32,268 bases of DNA, taken from assembly GCA_016218375.1 (NCBI GenBank), contig JACREG010000001.1:1-32268 (forward strand). The letters are read 5' to 3'. How positions within the stretch are numbered: the first letter of the stretch is position 1; each line of letters opens with the position of its first letter. The notes beneath the pieces were generated by a model that searched no databases, had not been told where the DNA came from, and saw only the letters and a program-made list of their open reading frames with translations. The DNA comes from Gammaproteobacteria bacterium (GTDB lineage Bacteria; Pseudomonadota; Gammaproteobacteria; Thiohalobacterales; Thiohalobacteraceae). This document shows, in pieces, positions 1 to 8,254 of the stretch. The translations under genes and the position numbers were made by a program.

Positions 1-774
1 CAGACTGCGCACGACCGTCGTGCCGACCGCCCCCACACGCCCGCCGCGCGCCTTCGCTGCGGCGATCCGCTCACAGGTTTCGGCACTCACGTCGACGCGC
101 TCGGCGTGCATGACATGCGCGTCCAGACGCTCGACCCGCAACGGTTGGAACGTTCCGGCGCCGACATGCAAAGTCACATACGCACACTCGACACCGCGCG
201 CCCGCAATAACTCCAGCAGGGCGGCATCGAAATGCAGGCCCGCGGTCGGCGCCGCCACCGCACCCGGTTCGCGCGCGACCACGGTCTGATAGCGCTCGCG
301 GTCGGAAAGCACATCGGCGCGCGTGATATACGGCGGCAAGGGCATGTGCCCGTGCCGCTCCAACTGCGTCAGCACGTCGTCCTCGCCGGCGAATTCCAGC
401 ACGAAAAACTCGCCTTCGCGTCCCAGCACATGTGCCTCGATGGCGCCTTCCAGGTGCAGACACGCCCCGTCGCGGGGCGTCTTGCTGGCACGCACCTGGG
501 CGAGGATGCGTCGGCTATCCAGCACCCGTTCGACTAGCACCTCGATCCGACCGCCGCTATCCTTGTGTCCGTGCAACCGCGCCGGGATCACCCGCGTATC
601 GTTGAGCACCAGCAGATCGCCCGGACGCAGCAGCTCCGCCAACGCGCGAAAGGCGCGATCACCGATGCGACCCTCGGCATCCAGACACAACAAGCGACTC
701 GCCGCGCGCTCGGCGAGCGGCGCCTGGGCAATCAGTTCGGGGGGAAGCGCGAAGGCAAAATCGCTGCGGTGCAT
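1..774 (-). CDS. queA: S-adenosylmethionine:tRNA ribosyltransferase-isomerase, C-terminus cut by window edge
   Basis: QueA transfers and isomerises the ribosyl part of S-adenosylmethionine onto 7-aminomethyl-deazaguanine in tRNA, giving epoxyqueuosine in the cytoplasm. The frame is open from an ATG at 774 to the left edge, giving 258 residues of a family usually near 340-350, so about the last quarter is missing. The N-terminus reads [20 protein letters not shown], the usual QueA opening. Further in are the family blocks [24 protein letters not shown] and the [16 protein letters not shown] stretch. The part seen is intact. It is divergent from the tRNA-Leu gene, about 100 bases away, and both must be expressed from that short gap. 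tgt commonly follows queA, but that side lies outside the window. Recognition is from motifs and is firm. Confidence 0.96.
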   Translation of the reverse strand, partial: MHRSDFAFALPPELIAQAPLAERAASRLLCLDAEGRIGDRAFRALAELLRPGDLLVLNDTRVIPARLHGHKDSGGRIEVLVERVLDSRRILAQVRASKTPRDGACLHLEGAIEAHVLGREGEFFVLEFAGEDDVLTQLERHGHMPLPPYITRADVLSDRERYQTVVAREPGAVAAPTAGLHFDAALLELLRARGVECAYVTLHVGAGTFQPLRVERLDAHVMHAERVDVSAETCERIAAAKARGGRVGAVGTTVVRSL

Positions 775-800
775 GGCGCGGCATGGTAGCACAGCGCGGC

Positions 801-828
801 TTGCCGATCCGTTCGGATGGCTTATACT
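801..828 (+). promoter_or_regulatory. Sigma70-type promoter of the tRNA-Leu gene
   Basis: A -35 like TTGCCG (801-806) and a -10 like TATACT (823-828) are separated by 16 bases and lie about 45 bases before the tRNA. The bases after the -10 are GC-rich (AGCGCCC), resembling the discriminator of stable-RNA promoters under stringent control; that link is inference. The spacer contains a small palindrome (ATCCG-TT-CGGAT). Confidence 0.6.
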
Positions 829-873
829 AGCGCCCTTGCCGATCCCCGGGTTGCCATGGTGATCGGATAGCAG

Positions 874-960
874 GCCGGGATGGCGGAATCGGTAGACGCA
901 GTGGACTCAAAATCCACCGCTGGTAACAGTGTGCGAGTTCGAGTCTCGCTCCCGGCACCA
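874..960 (+). tRNA. tRNA-Leu, anticodon CAA, CCA encoded
   Basis: An 87-base class II tRNA. The acceptor strand GCCGGGA (874-880) pairs with TCCCGGC (950-956), followed by A and an encoded CCA. The anticodon stem GTGGA/TCCAC encloses the loop CTCAAAA, so the anticodon is CAA and the tRNA reads UUG codons. A variable arm of leucine-tRNA size follows, and the T-loop is GTTCGAG. A run of seven T starts immediately after CCA (961-967), giving a possible transcript end. It stands alone, 134 bases before glgP. Confidence 0.97.
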
Positions 961-1094
961 TTTTTTTATTTCCCTCCGCGCGGACTCAGCGCATCGGTTA
1001 CTGGCATGGAACCTGCACTCTTCCGGGTTCGAAGCGACTAGCCCAAAAACTTTGACGCCAGCCCAATCCATCCGCCAAGAGTGACAACGATATT

Positions 1095-3656
1095 ATGGTA
1101 GGCACACGCTTTTCCATCGAGGTTCAGCCCAAACTGCCCGGCCGCCTGAGCCGCCTGCAAGAGCTCGCCGAAGACCTGATGTACAGTTGGGACCGCCAGG
1201 TACGCGGCCTGTTCTTCCGCCTCGACCGCAACCTGTGGGAAACCAGCGGCCACAACCCCAAGCTGTTCCTGCGTCGCGTGGCGCAGCAGCGTCTGGAGGA
1301 TGCCGCCGAGGACCGCGTGTTCCTCGAAGACTACAACCGCACACTGTCGAGCTTCGACACCTATCATCAGGAAAAACTACGCGCCGGCATCGAGGAATAC
1401 CTCGACCCCGAGACCGATCTGGTCGCCTATTTCTGTGCCGAGTTCGGTCTGCACGAGAGCTTGCCGATCTATTCCGGCGGCCTCGGCATTCTCGCCGGCG
1501 ATCACTGCAAAGCGGCCAGCGACTTAGGCATCCCCTTCGTCGGCGTCGGCATGATGTACCGCCAGGGTTATTTCAACCAGACCATCGACGGCCACGGCAA
1601 TCAGATCGCGCATTACACCCCGACCAATTTCGCCAACCTGGCCATCAAGCCGGCGACGCTCGACAACGGCCAGGAAGTGCATGTGTTCGTCGACATGCCC
1701 GGCCGCCGGGTCATGCTCAAGGTGTGGAAGGCCACGGCCGGTCATATCACCTTATACCTGCTCGACAGCGACCTGCCGGAAAACCAGGACGCCGATCGCG
1801 CCATCACTTATCAGCTCTACGGCGGCGATATCACCACCCGCATTCAGCAGGAGATCGTACTCGGCATCGGCGGCGTGCGCGCCATCCGCGCCCTCGGTCT
1901 GAAGCCGACGGTGTGGCATATCAACGAAGGTCACGCCGCGTTCATGGTGCTGGAACGCTGCCGCGAGTGGGTGCGCAAAGGCCAGATGAATTTCGCCGCG
2001 GCATTGGAGATGGTCGCCGCCGGCACGGTGTTCACCACGCATACCCCGGTCGCCGCCGGCCACGATATTTTCGATCACAATCTGATCAGCGCCTACTTCG
2101 CCGATTACATCCCGGAGCTCGGTATCAGCATGGAGGAATTCCTCCAACTCGGCGCCAGCCCCAGCAATCAGAACGGCTTCAATCAGACCGCACTGGCCTT
2201 GCGCATCTCACGCTTCCACAACGGCGTCAGCCGCATTCACGGCCAAGTCGCCTCGCAGATGGAAAGCTACATCTGGCCGCAGATTCCGCATCGCGAGAAT
2301 CCCATCCGTCACGTCACCAACGGCGTGCACGTGCCGACCTTCCTGGCGCGTGACTGGATGAATCTCTACGACATGCGCTTCGGCCGCGAATGGCGCAACG
2401 AACTCATCAACGACGCCTACTGGGAACGCATCGATCATATCCCCGATCACAGCTTCTGGAGTTTGCGTCAGTCGCTGAAGGCGGAACTGCTGGAAGACGT
2501 GCGCCGCCGCGTGACGCTGCAATACCGGCGCAACGGCTATTCCGATGCGCTCATCGACCGCATGACCCAATTCCTGTCGCCGCACGAGACCGATATTCTC
2601 ACCCTCGGTTTCGCGCGCCGCTTTGCCACCTATAAGCGCGCGACTCTGCTGTTCTCGGACCCGAAACGGCTGGAACGGCTGCTCAACGATATCAACCGTC
2701 CGGTGCTGTTCATGTTCGCCGGCAAGGCCCATCCGAACGATCTACCCGGACAGCATCTGATCCAGGTGATCCACGAATTCGCCCGCCGTCCGGAATTCAT
2801 CGGCCGCATCATCCTCATCGAAGGTTACGACATGGCGCTGGCGCGCAAACTCGTCACCGGCGTGGACGTGTGGTTGAACACGCCGGAATACCCGATGGAG
2901 GCCAGCGGCACGTCCGGCCAGAAGGCCGGCTTGAACGGCGTCATCAATCTCAGCGTGCTCGACGGCTGGTGGGGCGAAGGCTACAACGGCGAGAACGGCT
3001 GGGCCATCGCACCTCACGGCCAGCAGTTCGACGCCAACTTTCGCTTTCTAGTGGAAAGCACCGAACTGCTGGATATCATCGAGCGCCAGGTCATACCGCT
3101 GTACTACCAGCGCAACGGTCACGGCTATTCCGACGGCTGGGTGCGTATGTCCAAGGCGTCGATCAAATCCATTCTGCCGCAGTTCAATTCGATGCGCATG
3201 GTGATGGACTACATCCGCGATTTCTACAGCGCCGCCAGCGGCCAATGCCGCAAGCTGGCCGGTAACCAGTTCAACGGCGCGCGCGAACTCGCCGAATGGA
3301 AGGCCAAGGTACGCCGCACCTGGCCGCGGGTATCGTTGCATCTCGGCGAGAAACTGCCCGACGCGATCACCTCGGGACACACCCTGCCGATCACCGTCGC
3401 CGTGCAGTTGCACGACCTCGGCGCCACCGACGTGCGCGTCGAATGCGTCGTCGGTATCGAGGATGCGCACGGCGAATTCGTCGCCCAATCGCATTTCGAT
3501 TTCGCCCCGGCCGGCACTAACAGCAACGGCGAAACCCTGTTCCGCCTCGACCTGATCCCGCCGCTCGCCGGCCTGCAATACTACAAACTGCGCATGTTCC
3601 CCACCCACAAACTGCTCAGCCATCCATTCGAGACCGGCTGCATGTTGTGGTTGTAG
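1095..3656 (+). CDS. glgP: Glycogen/alpha-glucan phosphorylase (GT35)
   Basis: This cytoplasmic enzyme releases glucose-1-phosphate from the non-reducing ends of glycogen or maltodextrin, using pyridoxal phosphate. The 853-residue protein belongs to the branch with an extra N-terminal domain (DUF3417-like, residues 1-110) before the catalytic core. Family blocks seen are EFGLHESLPIYSGGLGILAG, WHINEGHAAF, FTTHTPVAAGHD and ASGTSGQKAGLNG; Lys610 in the last is the expected cofactor lysine. A Gln stands before it where many relatives have Met. The start at 1095 has only a weak purine-rich stretch upstream, but the next residues match the family N-terminus. It is not contiguous with the other glycogen genes at 14150-21191 yet should act on the same polymer. 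A GC-rich hairpin follows the stop. Confidence 0.95.
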   Translation: MVGTRFSIEVQPKLPGRLSRLQELAEDLMYSWDRQVRGLFFRLDRNLWETSGHNPKLFLRRVAQQRLEDAAEDRVFLEDYNRTLSSFDTYHQEKLRAGIEEYLDPETDLVAYFCAEFGLHESLPIYSGGLGILAGDHCKAASDLGIPFVGVGMMYRQGYFNQTIDGHGNQIAHYTPTNFANLAIKPATLDNGQEVHVFVDMPGRRVMLKVWKATAGHITLYLLDSDLPENQDADRAITYQLYGGDITTRIQQEIVLGIGGVRAIRALGLKPTVWHINEGHAAFMVLERCREWVRKGQMNFAAALEMVAAGTVFTTHTPVAAGHDIFDHNLISAYFADYIPELGISMEEFLQLGASPSNQNGFNQTALALRISRFHNGVSRIHGQVASQMESYIWPQIPHRENPIRHVTNGVHVPTFLARDWMNLYDMRFGREWRNELINDAYWERIDHIPDHSFWSLRQSLKAELLEDVRRRVTLQYRRNGYSDALIDRMTQFLSPHETDILTLGFARRFATYKRATLLFSDPKRLERLLNDINRPVLFMFAGKAHPNDLPGQHLIQVIHEFARRPEFIGRIILIEGYDMALARKLVTGVDVWLNTPEYPMEASGTSGQKAGLNGVINLSVLDGWWGEGYNGENGWAIAPHGQQFDANFRFLVESTELLDIIERQVIPLYYQRNGHGYSDGWVRMSKASIKSILPQFNSMRMVMDYIRDFYSAASGQCRKLAGNQFNGARELAEWKAKVRRTWPRVSLHLGEKLPDAITSGHTLPITVAVQLHDLGATDVRVECVVGIEDAHGEFVAQSHFDFAPAGTNSNGETLFRLDLIPPLAGLQYYKLRMFPTHKLLSHPFETGCMLWL

Positions 3657-3668
3657 GCTGAAAATAGA

Positions 3669-3699
3669 CAGGGTGCGGCGGCATTGCCGCCGCACCCTG
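3669..3699. terminator. GC-rich hairpin after glgP
   Basis: A near-perfect palindrome starts 13 bases after the glgP stop. CAGGGTGCGGCG (3669-3680) pairs with CGCCGCACCCTG (3688-3699), and the complementarity continues toward the centre. No U-run follows on the plus strand, so it may be a weak or factor-assisted terminator, or a stabilising 3' hairpin. Confidence 0.5.
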
Positions 3700-3809
3700 C
3701 TCCATTGACCGCTGCCATCCCGCCCTATGCGGATGCCCCCTCCATTTCCACCATCACGGGCCGCTATATAGCCCGAGAGTACGCTATTCCCATCGATCCC
3801 GGACAGACA

Positions 3810-3917
3810 CGGCAATAGCAGGCAAACCGCTCAAGGAAAACAAATCAGTACATTGTTTTCCTTAGGCTTTCGAATCAAGCCTCCGCTACTGGCGTGTAAA
3901 TCGTCCGGCGATTGCTG
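3810..3917 (+). promoter_or_regulatory. Candidate structured 5' leader of the polysaccharide operon
   Basis: Three helices can form in one transcript. P1 pairs 3810-3819 with 3908-3917 (nine pairs with one G-U, plus one A-G mismatch). P2 pairs AAGGAAAACAA (3833-3843) with TTGTTTTCCTT (3853-3863), 11 perfect pairs. P3 pairs AGGCTT (3864-3869) with AAGCCT (3877-3882), directly abutting P2. The fold ends 26 bases before the epimerase start, just ahead of its AAAGGG ribosome-binding site (3929-3934). P2 could equally be a DNA operator for a dimeric repressor. I do not recognise it as a known riboswitch class. Confidence 0.45.
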
Positions 3918-3943
3918 GCGAAAGCTCGAAAGGGTGGCACGAC

Positions 3944-4927
3944 ATGCACGTTTTGATCACGGGTGGCGCGGGCTTTATCGGATCGCATTTGGCAGAACAC
4001 CATCTGGCGCTCGGCGATAAAGTTTATGTGGTGGACAATCTGAGCACCGGTTCCCTCGCGAACCTGAAACCGTTCCGCGGCAATCCCGCTTTACGCTTCG
4101 CCGAGGCGGATATCTTGCGCTGGGACGGGCTGAGCGAAGCGGTCGCCTGGGCGGACCGTATCTATCACATGGCCGCGGTCGTCGGCGTGAAGAAGGTGCT
4201 GGAAGATCCGGTATCCGTCATCGCAACCAACATGTCCGGCACGGAGCGCATCCTGCGCGCCGTCCACCACGGCGGTTGGAATCCGCAGGTCATCGTCGCC
4301 TCGACCTCGGAGGTGTACGGCTTCAACCCAAAAGACAGTTTCGCCGAGACCGACAACATCGTGCTGCCGTCCGCCGGCCGCCTGCGCTGGACCTATGCCG
4401 TGACCAAACTGGCCGACGAGTTCCTCGCCTTTTCCTATGCGCGCAAATATGGCCTGAATATCGTGGTCGTGCGTCTGTTCAATACCATCGGACCGAATCA
4501 GGTCGGTCATTACGGCATGGTGGTGCCCAGCTTTATCAAACAGGCGGTGCACAACGAACCGATCACCGTCTATGGCGACGGCGAGCAGACGCGCTCTTTC
4601 TGCGACGTGCGCGATACCGTGGTGGCGCTGGATCGTCTCGCCGGCTGTCCGGCGGCATGGGGCGAGGTCGTGAACGTCGGCAACGCGCAGGAAATCTCCA
4701 TTCGCGGCCTGGCCGAACTGATCGTGCAATGCGCACACAGCACGTCGCCGTTGCGCTTCATTTCCTATAAGGATGCATACGGCGAAGAATTCGAGGACGT
4801 CACGCACCGGCGTCCGGTGCTCGACAAACTTCGGACACTGACGGGCTTTACGCCGGAGTGGACCTTGACCGATACGCTGAACGACCTGATCGAGAGGGAG
4901 TGCGCAAAAAATCTATATGTAGCCTAG
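3944..4927 (+). CDS. NAD-dependent sugar-nucleotide epimerase/dehydratase
   Basis: A 327-residue extended-SDR protein, a normal length for GalE/WbpP-like UDP-sugar 4-epimerases and related dehydratases. The Rossmann motif GGAGFIGSH is at residues 7-15. The active site shows STSEVYG (Thr121 as the likely catalytic hydroxyl) and the Tyr151-x3-Lys155 pair in WTYAVTK. The substrate cannot be read from sequence; UDP-GlcNAc/UDP-GalNAc or UDP-Glc/UDP-Gal interconversion are both plausible. The start has a good ribosome-binding site (AAAGGG nine bases upstream). It is first in a tight unit, with the glycosyltransferase starting 11 bases after its stop, so it probably supplies the donor sugar for that enzyme. 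Fold and enzyme class are sure; the reaction is inferred. Confidence 0.88.
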   Translation: MHVLITGGAGFIGSHLAEHHLALGDKVYVVDNLSTGSLANLKPFRGNPALRFAEADILRWDGLSEAVAWADRIYHMAAVVGVKKVLEDPVSVIATNMSGTERILRAVHHGGWNPQVIVASTSEVYGFNPKDSFAETDNIVLPSAGRLRWTYAVTKLADEFLAFSYARKYGLNIVVVRLFNTIGPNQVGHYGMVVPSFIKQAVHNEPITVYGDGEQTRSFCDVRDTVVALDRLAGCPAAWGEVVNVGNAQEISIRGLAELIVQCAHSTSPLRFISYKDAYGEEFEDVTHRRPVLDKLRTLTGFTPEWTLTDTLNDLIERECAKNLYVA

Positions 4928-4938
4928 AATGATCCTTC

Positions 4939-6330
4939 ATGGCTACTACGCCCTATTTCATCCTCAGCCCGAACACGGTGCTGAGTATCGTCGGCCTGAT
5001 CCACGGGCCGGACAAAACCGTCCCCAACCCGGCGGAGGATTGGCGCACCGCCAGCGTCGATGTAGTGATCCCCGCCTTCAACGAAGAAAGCAACATCCCC
5101 TTGTGCCTGGCTTCGCTGGCACGCCAGACCCGCAAGCCCACGCGCATCATCCTGATCGACGACGGCAGCCGCGATCGCACAGTCGAATACGCTCAAGCCT
5201 TCTGCGACCTGAACGGCATGGAACTGATCGCGATCCGACGCGCCCATTCCATCGGCAAGACGCCGACCCTGAAACGCCAGTCGCGCGAGTTCGACTCCGA
5301 TGTCGAATTCATTCTCGACGGCGACACGGTGCTGGAATCGGATAACTACATCGACCGCGTGGTGGAAGAACTCTACAAGGGCGCCGGCATCGCCTGTGCC
5401 TGCGGCACGGTGTTGCCGTTGCGCGACCGCGACCGGCACGACATGCTCAAAACCGAAGCGCTGCAAAAATTTCTCGGTGCGCATCCCGAAGCGACTATCT
5501 ATCCCAAGGTAGGTTGGTTTCACCATCTGCAACGCGGCATCACCGACATGTACCGGGATGTCCTGTATTTCTTCCTGCAGAAATTCGTGTACGTGGGGCA
5601 GATGACGTTCTTCGGCAGCATCCTCAACCCGGTGGGTTGCGCCGTCGCGTATCGTCGAGATGTGCTGAAAACCATCGTGTTCGACCGCTACGAGCCGATG
5701 CTCGGCGATGACCTCACCAACTCGGAAGACATCTTCATTGGCTTCGCCATGAACGACAACGGCTACCGCAATATTCAGCTCACCGACGTCTGCGCGCGCT
5801 CGCAGGAACCGGAAGTCGGCCGCGTGCCGGGACAGATCTATCTGTGGTCTTCATCCTTTCTGCAAAGCTGCTACTACTTCGATGAACTGATGCGCAGCCC
5901 GTTCAAGGCGCTCAAACGCCGCCGCCGCAAAAAGCGCGAGCAAGCCGAACTGGCGGCAGGGCTCGCAGACAAACGCATTTATCACGAACAATACCGTCAG
6001 CCCTTCGGCATCGACTACACAATACAATACGGTCGCCCCATCGGTTGGGTGCTGTTCATGTCGGCACTCGAGAAAGTGGCCTTCCCGACGGCGCTGGTGA
6101 TTATGCTCTTGCTACAGTTGTGGGAACCGCTGGCGATCACGCTGATTGCCGAAACGGTCATCGCCACCGGCATCCTGGTCAGCGTGGCCAAGGGACAACG
6201 GCTGGAATATTTATTCAAGGGATTGCTGGTGACACCGCTGCGTTATGCCGTGCTGTTGTTCGACTTCGTCACCATCGGCCGCTTTGCCGCCGACCTGTGG
6301 ATATTCCGCACCCGGAAGTGGCGCAAATGA
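4939..6330 (+). CDS. Family 2 glycosyltransferase with C-terminal membrane segments
   Basis: A 463-residue GT2 enzyme. The GT-A domain begins near residue 36 with VVIPAFNEESN, then IILIDDGSRD. The metal-binding DGD is at 127-129 and a TNSED acidic motif follows later. Where processive synthases have QxxRW, this protein has QIYLW (299-303), keeping Gln and Trp but not Arg. About three hydrophobic segments lie in the last 100 residues; there is no N-terminal membrane segment, unlike PgaC. The basic tail ends RTRKWRK. It sits between an epimerase and a TPR/barrel exporter, which suggests polymer synthesis at the inner membrane. The alternative is a non-processive transferase. No clear ribosome-binding site precedes the ATG, suggesting coupling to the upstream gene. 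Confidence 0.87.
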   Translation: MATTPYFILSPNTVLSIVGLIHGPDKTVPNPAEDWRTASVDVVIPAFNEESNIPLCLASLARQTRKPTRIILIDDGSRDRTVEYAQAFCDLNGMELIAIRRAHSIGKTPTLKRQSREFDSDVEFILDGDTVLESDNYIDRVVEELYKGAGIACACGTVLPLRDRDRHDMLKTEALQKFLGAHPEATIYPKVGWFHHLQRGITDMYRDVLYFFLQKFVYVGQMTFFGSILNPVGCAVAYRRDVLKTIVFDRYEPMLGDDLTNSEDIFIGFAMNDNGYRNIQLTDVCARSQEPEVGRVPGQIYLWSSSFLQSCYYFDELMRSPFKALKRRRRKKREQAELAAGLADKRIYHEQYRQPFGIDYTIQYGRPIGWVLFMSALEKVAFPTALVIMLLLQLWEPLAITLIAETVIATGILVSVAKGQRLEYLFKGLLVTPLRYAVLLFDFVTIGRFAADLWIFRTRKWRK

Positions 6331-8138
6331 AGCTACACTGGATACTCATCCTGGTTTTATTTTGCAGCGCACCACCGACCCTGGCCGCGCCGCCCATTCC
6401 CGATGCCGGCCTGCGCGCCGAAATGCAGGACCAGTGGGCGGATGCAGTAGCCATTTACGAACAGGCGCTGCAAACCAACCCGGCGCAGGCCCCTCTCTGG
6501 GAACGCATCGCCGACATTCGCGCCACCCGGCTCAATGATCCGGCCGGCGCGGCGCAAGCGTTAAGCGAAGCCGTGAAACACGCCCCCAACGATGCGCGGC
6601 TTCACGCCAAGCTGTCGCAGACCCATGCCGTCGCACAGCAAGCGCCGGCCGCGCTGGTTGCGATCGATCGCGCCGTGGAACTCGACCCCGACAATGCTAC
6701 TTACCTGCGCGCCCGCGGCGAGATCGCCGCCTGGAACGGCAACCATGCCGTCGCGCTGGACAGCTATCGGCGCCTGCTCGTCATTGCGCCGAACGATGCC
6801 GACGCGCGTCTCGGCATCGCCCGGATCAACCACTGGCGCGGCGATCTGGCGGAGTCCGAACGTGCCTATCACACGTATCTGTTGCAGCGGCCCGATGCCG
6901 AGGCCGCTTGGATGGAATACATCGCGGTCGTCACCGAACTCGGCGACTACGCACGCGCGCTGGACATGCTGGAAGCCCATGTCCGACGCTTCGGCGACAG
7001 CAGCGCCGCACGCATGCAGACGGCACGCGTGCTGTCCTGGGCACAGCGGCCGACCCGCGCGCTCGCCCTCGTCGAGTCGCTCGATCCAACCCTGCGCGAC
7101 GATTACGCGCTGGGCTACACCCGCACCGTCGCGCTGCACTATGCGCATCGCCCGCGCGAAGCCCTGGCCAGTCTCGCCGACGTCGCCCACCTGCGTCCGG
7201 ACAGCCCGGAAAGCACCGACCTCGCGCGCTTCGTCCGCACCCCGCTGCGTTCCAGCGCCACCCTCGGCTTCACATACGTCGCCGGCTCCGACGACGTATG
7301 TGTGCGCCGCTTCGGTGCGCGCGGGGAATATGTCATCAACCCCGAGACGCGCCTGTTCGGCGGCGGCGATCGGCAATGGTTGCACGCCGACACCGGCAGC
7401 GGTTTTGAAAAACCGGACGGCGGCACCGCCTTCGGCTACAACCGGGCGTGGCTGGGCATCCAGCATCGGCTGTCGCCCGCGCTCTCGTTGGACGGCCAAG
7501 TGGGTAACGGCAGCGGCGAAGGCGACGGCCGCTTCATTTATCAACTCGGCGCGGACATCCAGCCGGTCGACGCATTGGCCCTGCGCTTGTCGCGCCGGCA
7601 GGATCTGCACACGGTGTCGCCGCGCGCCGCCGCACTCGGCATCGAACGGCGCGCCAACACCCTCGACGCAACCTGGACACCCGATCTGCGCTACACCGTC
7701 GCCAGCCGCTTCGCCTACGACACTTTCTCCGACGACAACGACCGCTGGGAAGCCCAACTCGCGCCGCGCCGCGCGGTCCTGCGCACCCAACGATTCAACC
7801 TGGATATGGGTATCAGCGGCGTCTGGTTCGGTTACGACCGCGATCCGGGCAATGGCTACTATGCCCCATCGCGCTACCAGCGCTATGCGCTGACCGCCTT
7901 CGGCTACTGGAAAATCAGCGACGACGACGGCGTCAGCGTGGCGCTCGGCTTCGGCCCCTACAAAGACAACACCCTGGGCGGTTACCGCACCGGCAGCGAC
8001 ATCTCGGCCGAAGGCTTCTTCGGCATTTATCGCGACTGGTATCTCAACGTGAAGGCTGGAGTATCCGACTACGGCGGCGGCGACACCGGCGCCTACCGCT
8101 CGCGTCTATTCGAGGTCAATCTGACACGCCGCTTTTGA
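6327..8138 (+). CDS. TPR-repeat outer-membrane beta-barrel protein (YaiO/BcsC/PgaA-like)
   Basis: The ATG at 6327 overlaps the glycosyltransferase stop in an ATGA. This start gives 603 residues with a clean signal peptide (MKLHWILILVLFCSAPPTLA); the same frame is open further upstream, but that part lies inside the glycosyltransferase. Residues about 22-300 are helical TPR-type repeats. Residues about 315-603 look like a beta-barrel with alternating aromatic and charged residues, a GYYAPSRYQ stretch reminiscent of BcsC barrels, and a terminal Phe (LTRRF), as in many outer-membrane proteins. BcsC, PgaA and related proteins use this periplasmic TPR plus outer-membrane barrel design to export polysaccharide. 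Here it is inferred to secrete the product of the preceding glycosyltransferase. Architecture is secure; the polymer is unknown. Confidence 0.85.
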   Translation: MKLHWILILVLFCSAPPTLAAPPIPDAGLRAEMQDQWADAVAIYEQALQTNPAQAPLWERIADIRATRLNDPAGAAQALSEAVKHAPNDARLHAKLSQTHAVAQQAPAALVAIDRAVELDPDNATYLRARGEIAAWNGNHAVALDSYRRLLVIAPNDADARLGIARINHWRGDLAESERAYHTYLLQRPDAEAAWMEYIAVVTELGDYARALDMLEAHVRRFGDSSAARMQTARVLSWAQRPTRALALVESLDPTLRDDYALGYTRTVALHYAHRPREALASLADVAHLRPDSPESTDLARFVRTPLRSSATLGFTYVAGSDDVCVRRFGARGEYVINPETRLFGGGDRQWLHADTGSGFEKPDGGTAFGYNRAWLGIQHRLSPALSLDGQVGNGSGEGDGRFIYQLGADIQPVDALALRLSRRQDLHTVSPRAAALGIERRANTLDATWTPDLRYTVASRFAYDTFSDDNDRWEAQLAPRRAVLRTQRFNLDMGISGVWFGYDRDPGNGYYAPSRYQRYALTAFGYWKISDDDGVSVALGFGPYKDNTLGGYRTGSDISAEGFFGIYRDWYLNVKAGVSDYGGGDTGAYRSRLFEVNLTRRF

Positions 8139-8163
8139 TTGCGGCTATCCGATATTCGCATCT

Positions 8164-8201
8164 GGTCGATTCCAGCGGTCGATTCCAGCGGTCGATCCCA
8201 G
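8164..8201. repeat. Three tandem copies of a 13-base repeat
   Basis: GGTCGATTCCAGC occurs at 8164-8176 and 8177-8189 as perfect copies, with a third copy altered at one base and at its end (8190-8201). It lies just after the barrel gene stop. It may be simple slippage; no function is evident. Confidence 0.8.
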
Positions 8202-8254
8202 TAGCCAATCCAGACTCCCGAAATTCACTCAACTCGAATCGCTCGAGCTCCGCT

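Noticed and set aside
1005-1045. A GGGTTCGAAGC sequence resembling a tRNA T-loop before glgP
   Set aside because: The flanking bases do not form a five-pair T-stem, and no acceptor or anticodon arm is found.
3810-3917. Cyclic-di-GMP (GEMM-I) riboswitch
   Set aside because: Only fragments of the consensus are present, and the expected GGCAAACC to GGGUUGCC closing helix is missing. Kept as an unclassified leader.
3932-3950. Sigma54-like TGGCAC...TGCA just before the epimerase
   Set aside because: The spacing between the GG and GC elements is two bases short, and the site overlaps the start codon.
6045-6326. Upstream extension of the TPR/barrel reading frame
   Set aside because: It lies wholly inside the glycosyltransferase and would hide the signal peptide that begins at 6327.
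6561-7790. 409-codon minus-strand frame and 433-codon plus-strand frame inside the TPR/barrel gene
   Set aside because: The frame read as TPR repeats plus barrel with signal peptide and terminal Phe is convincing; the others are shadows.
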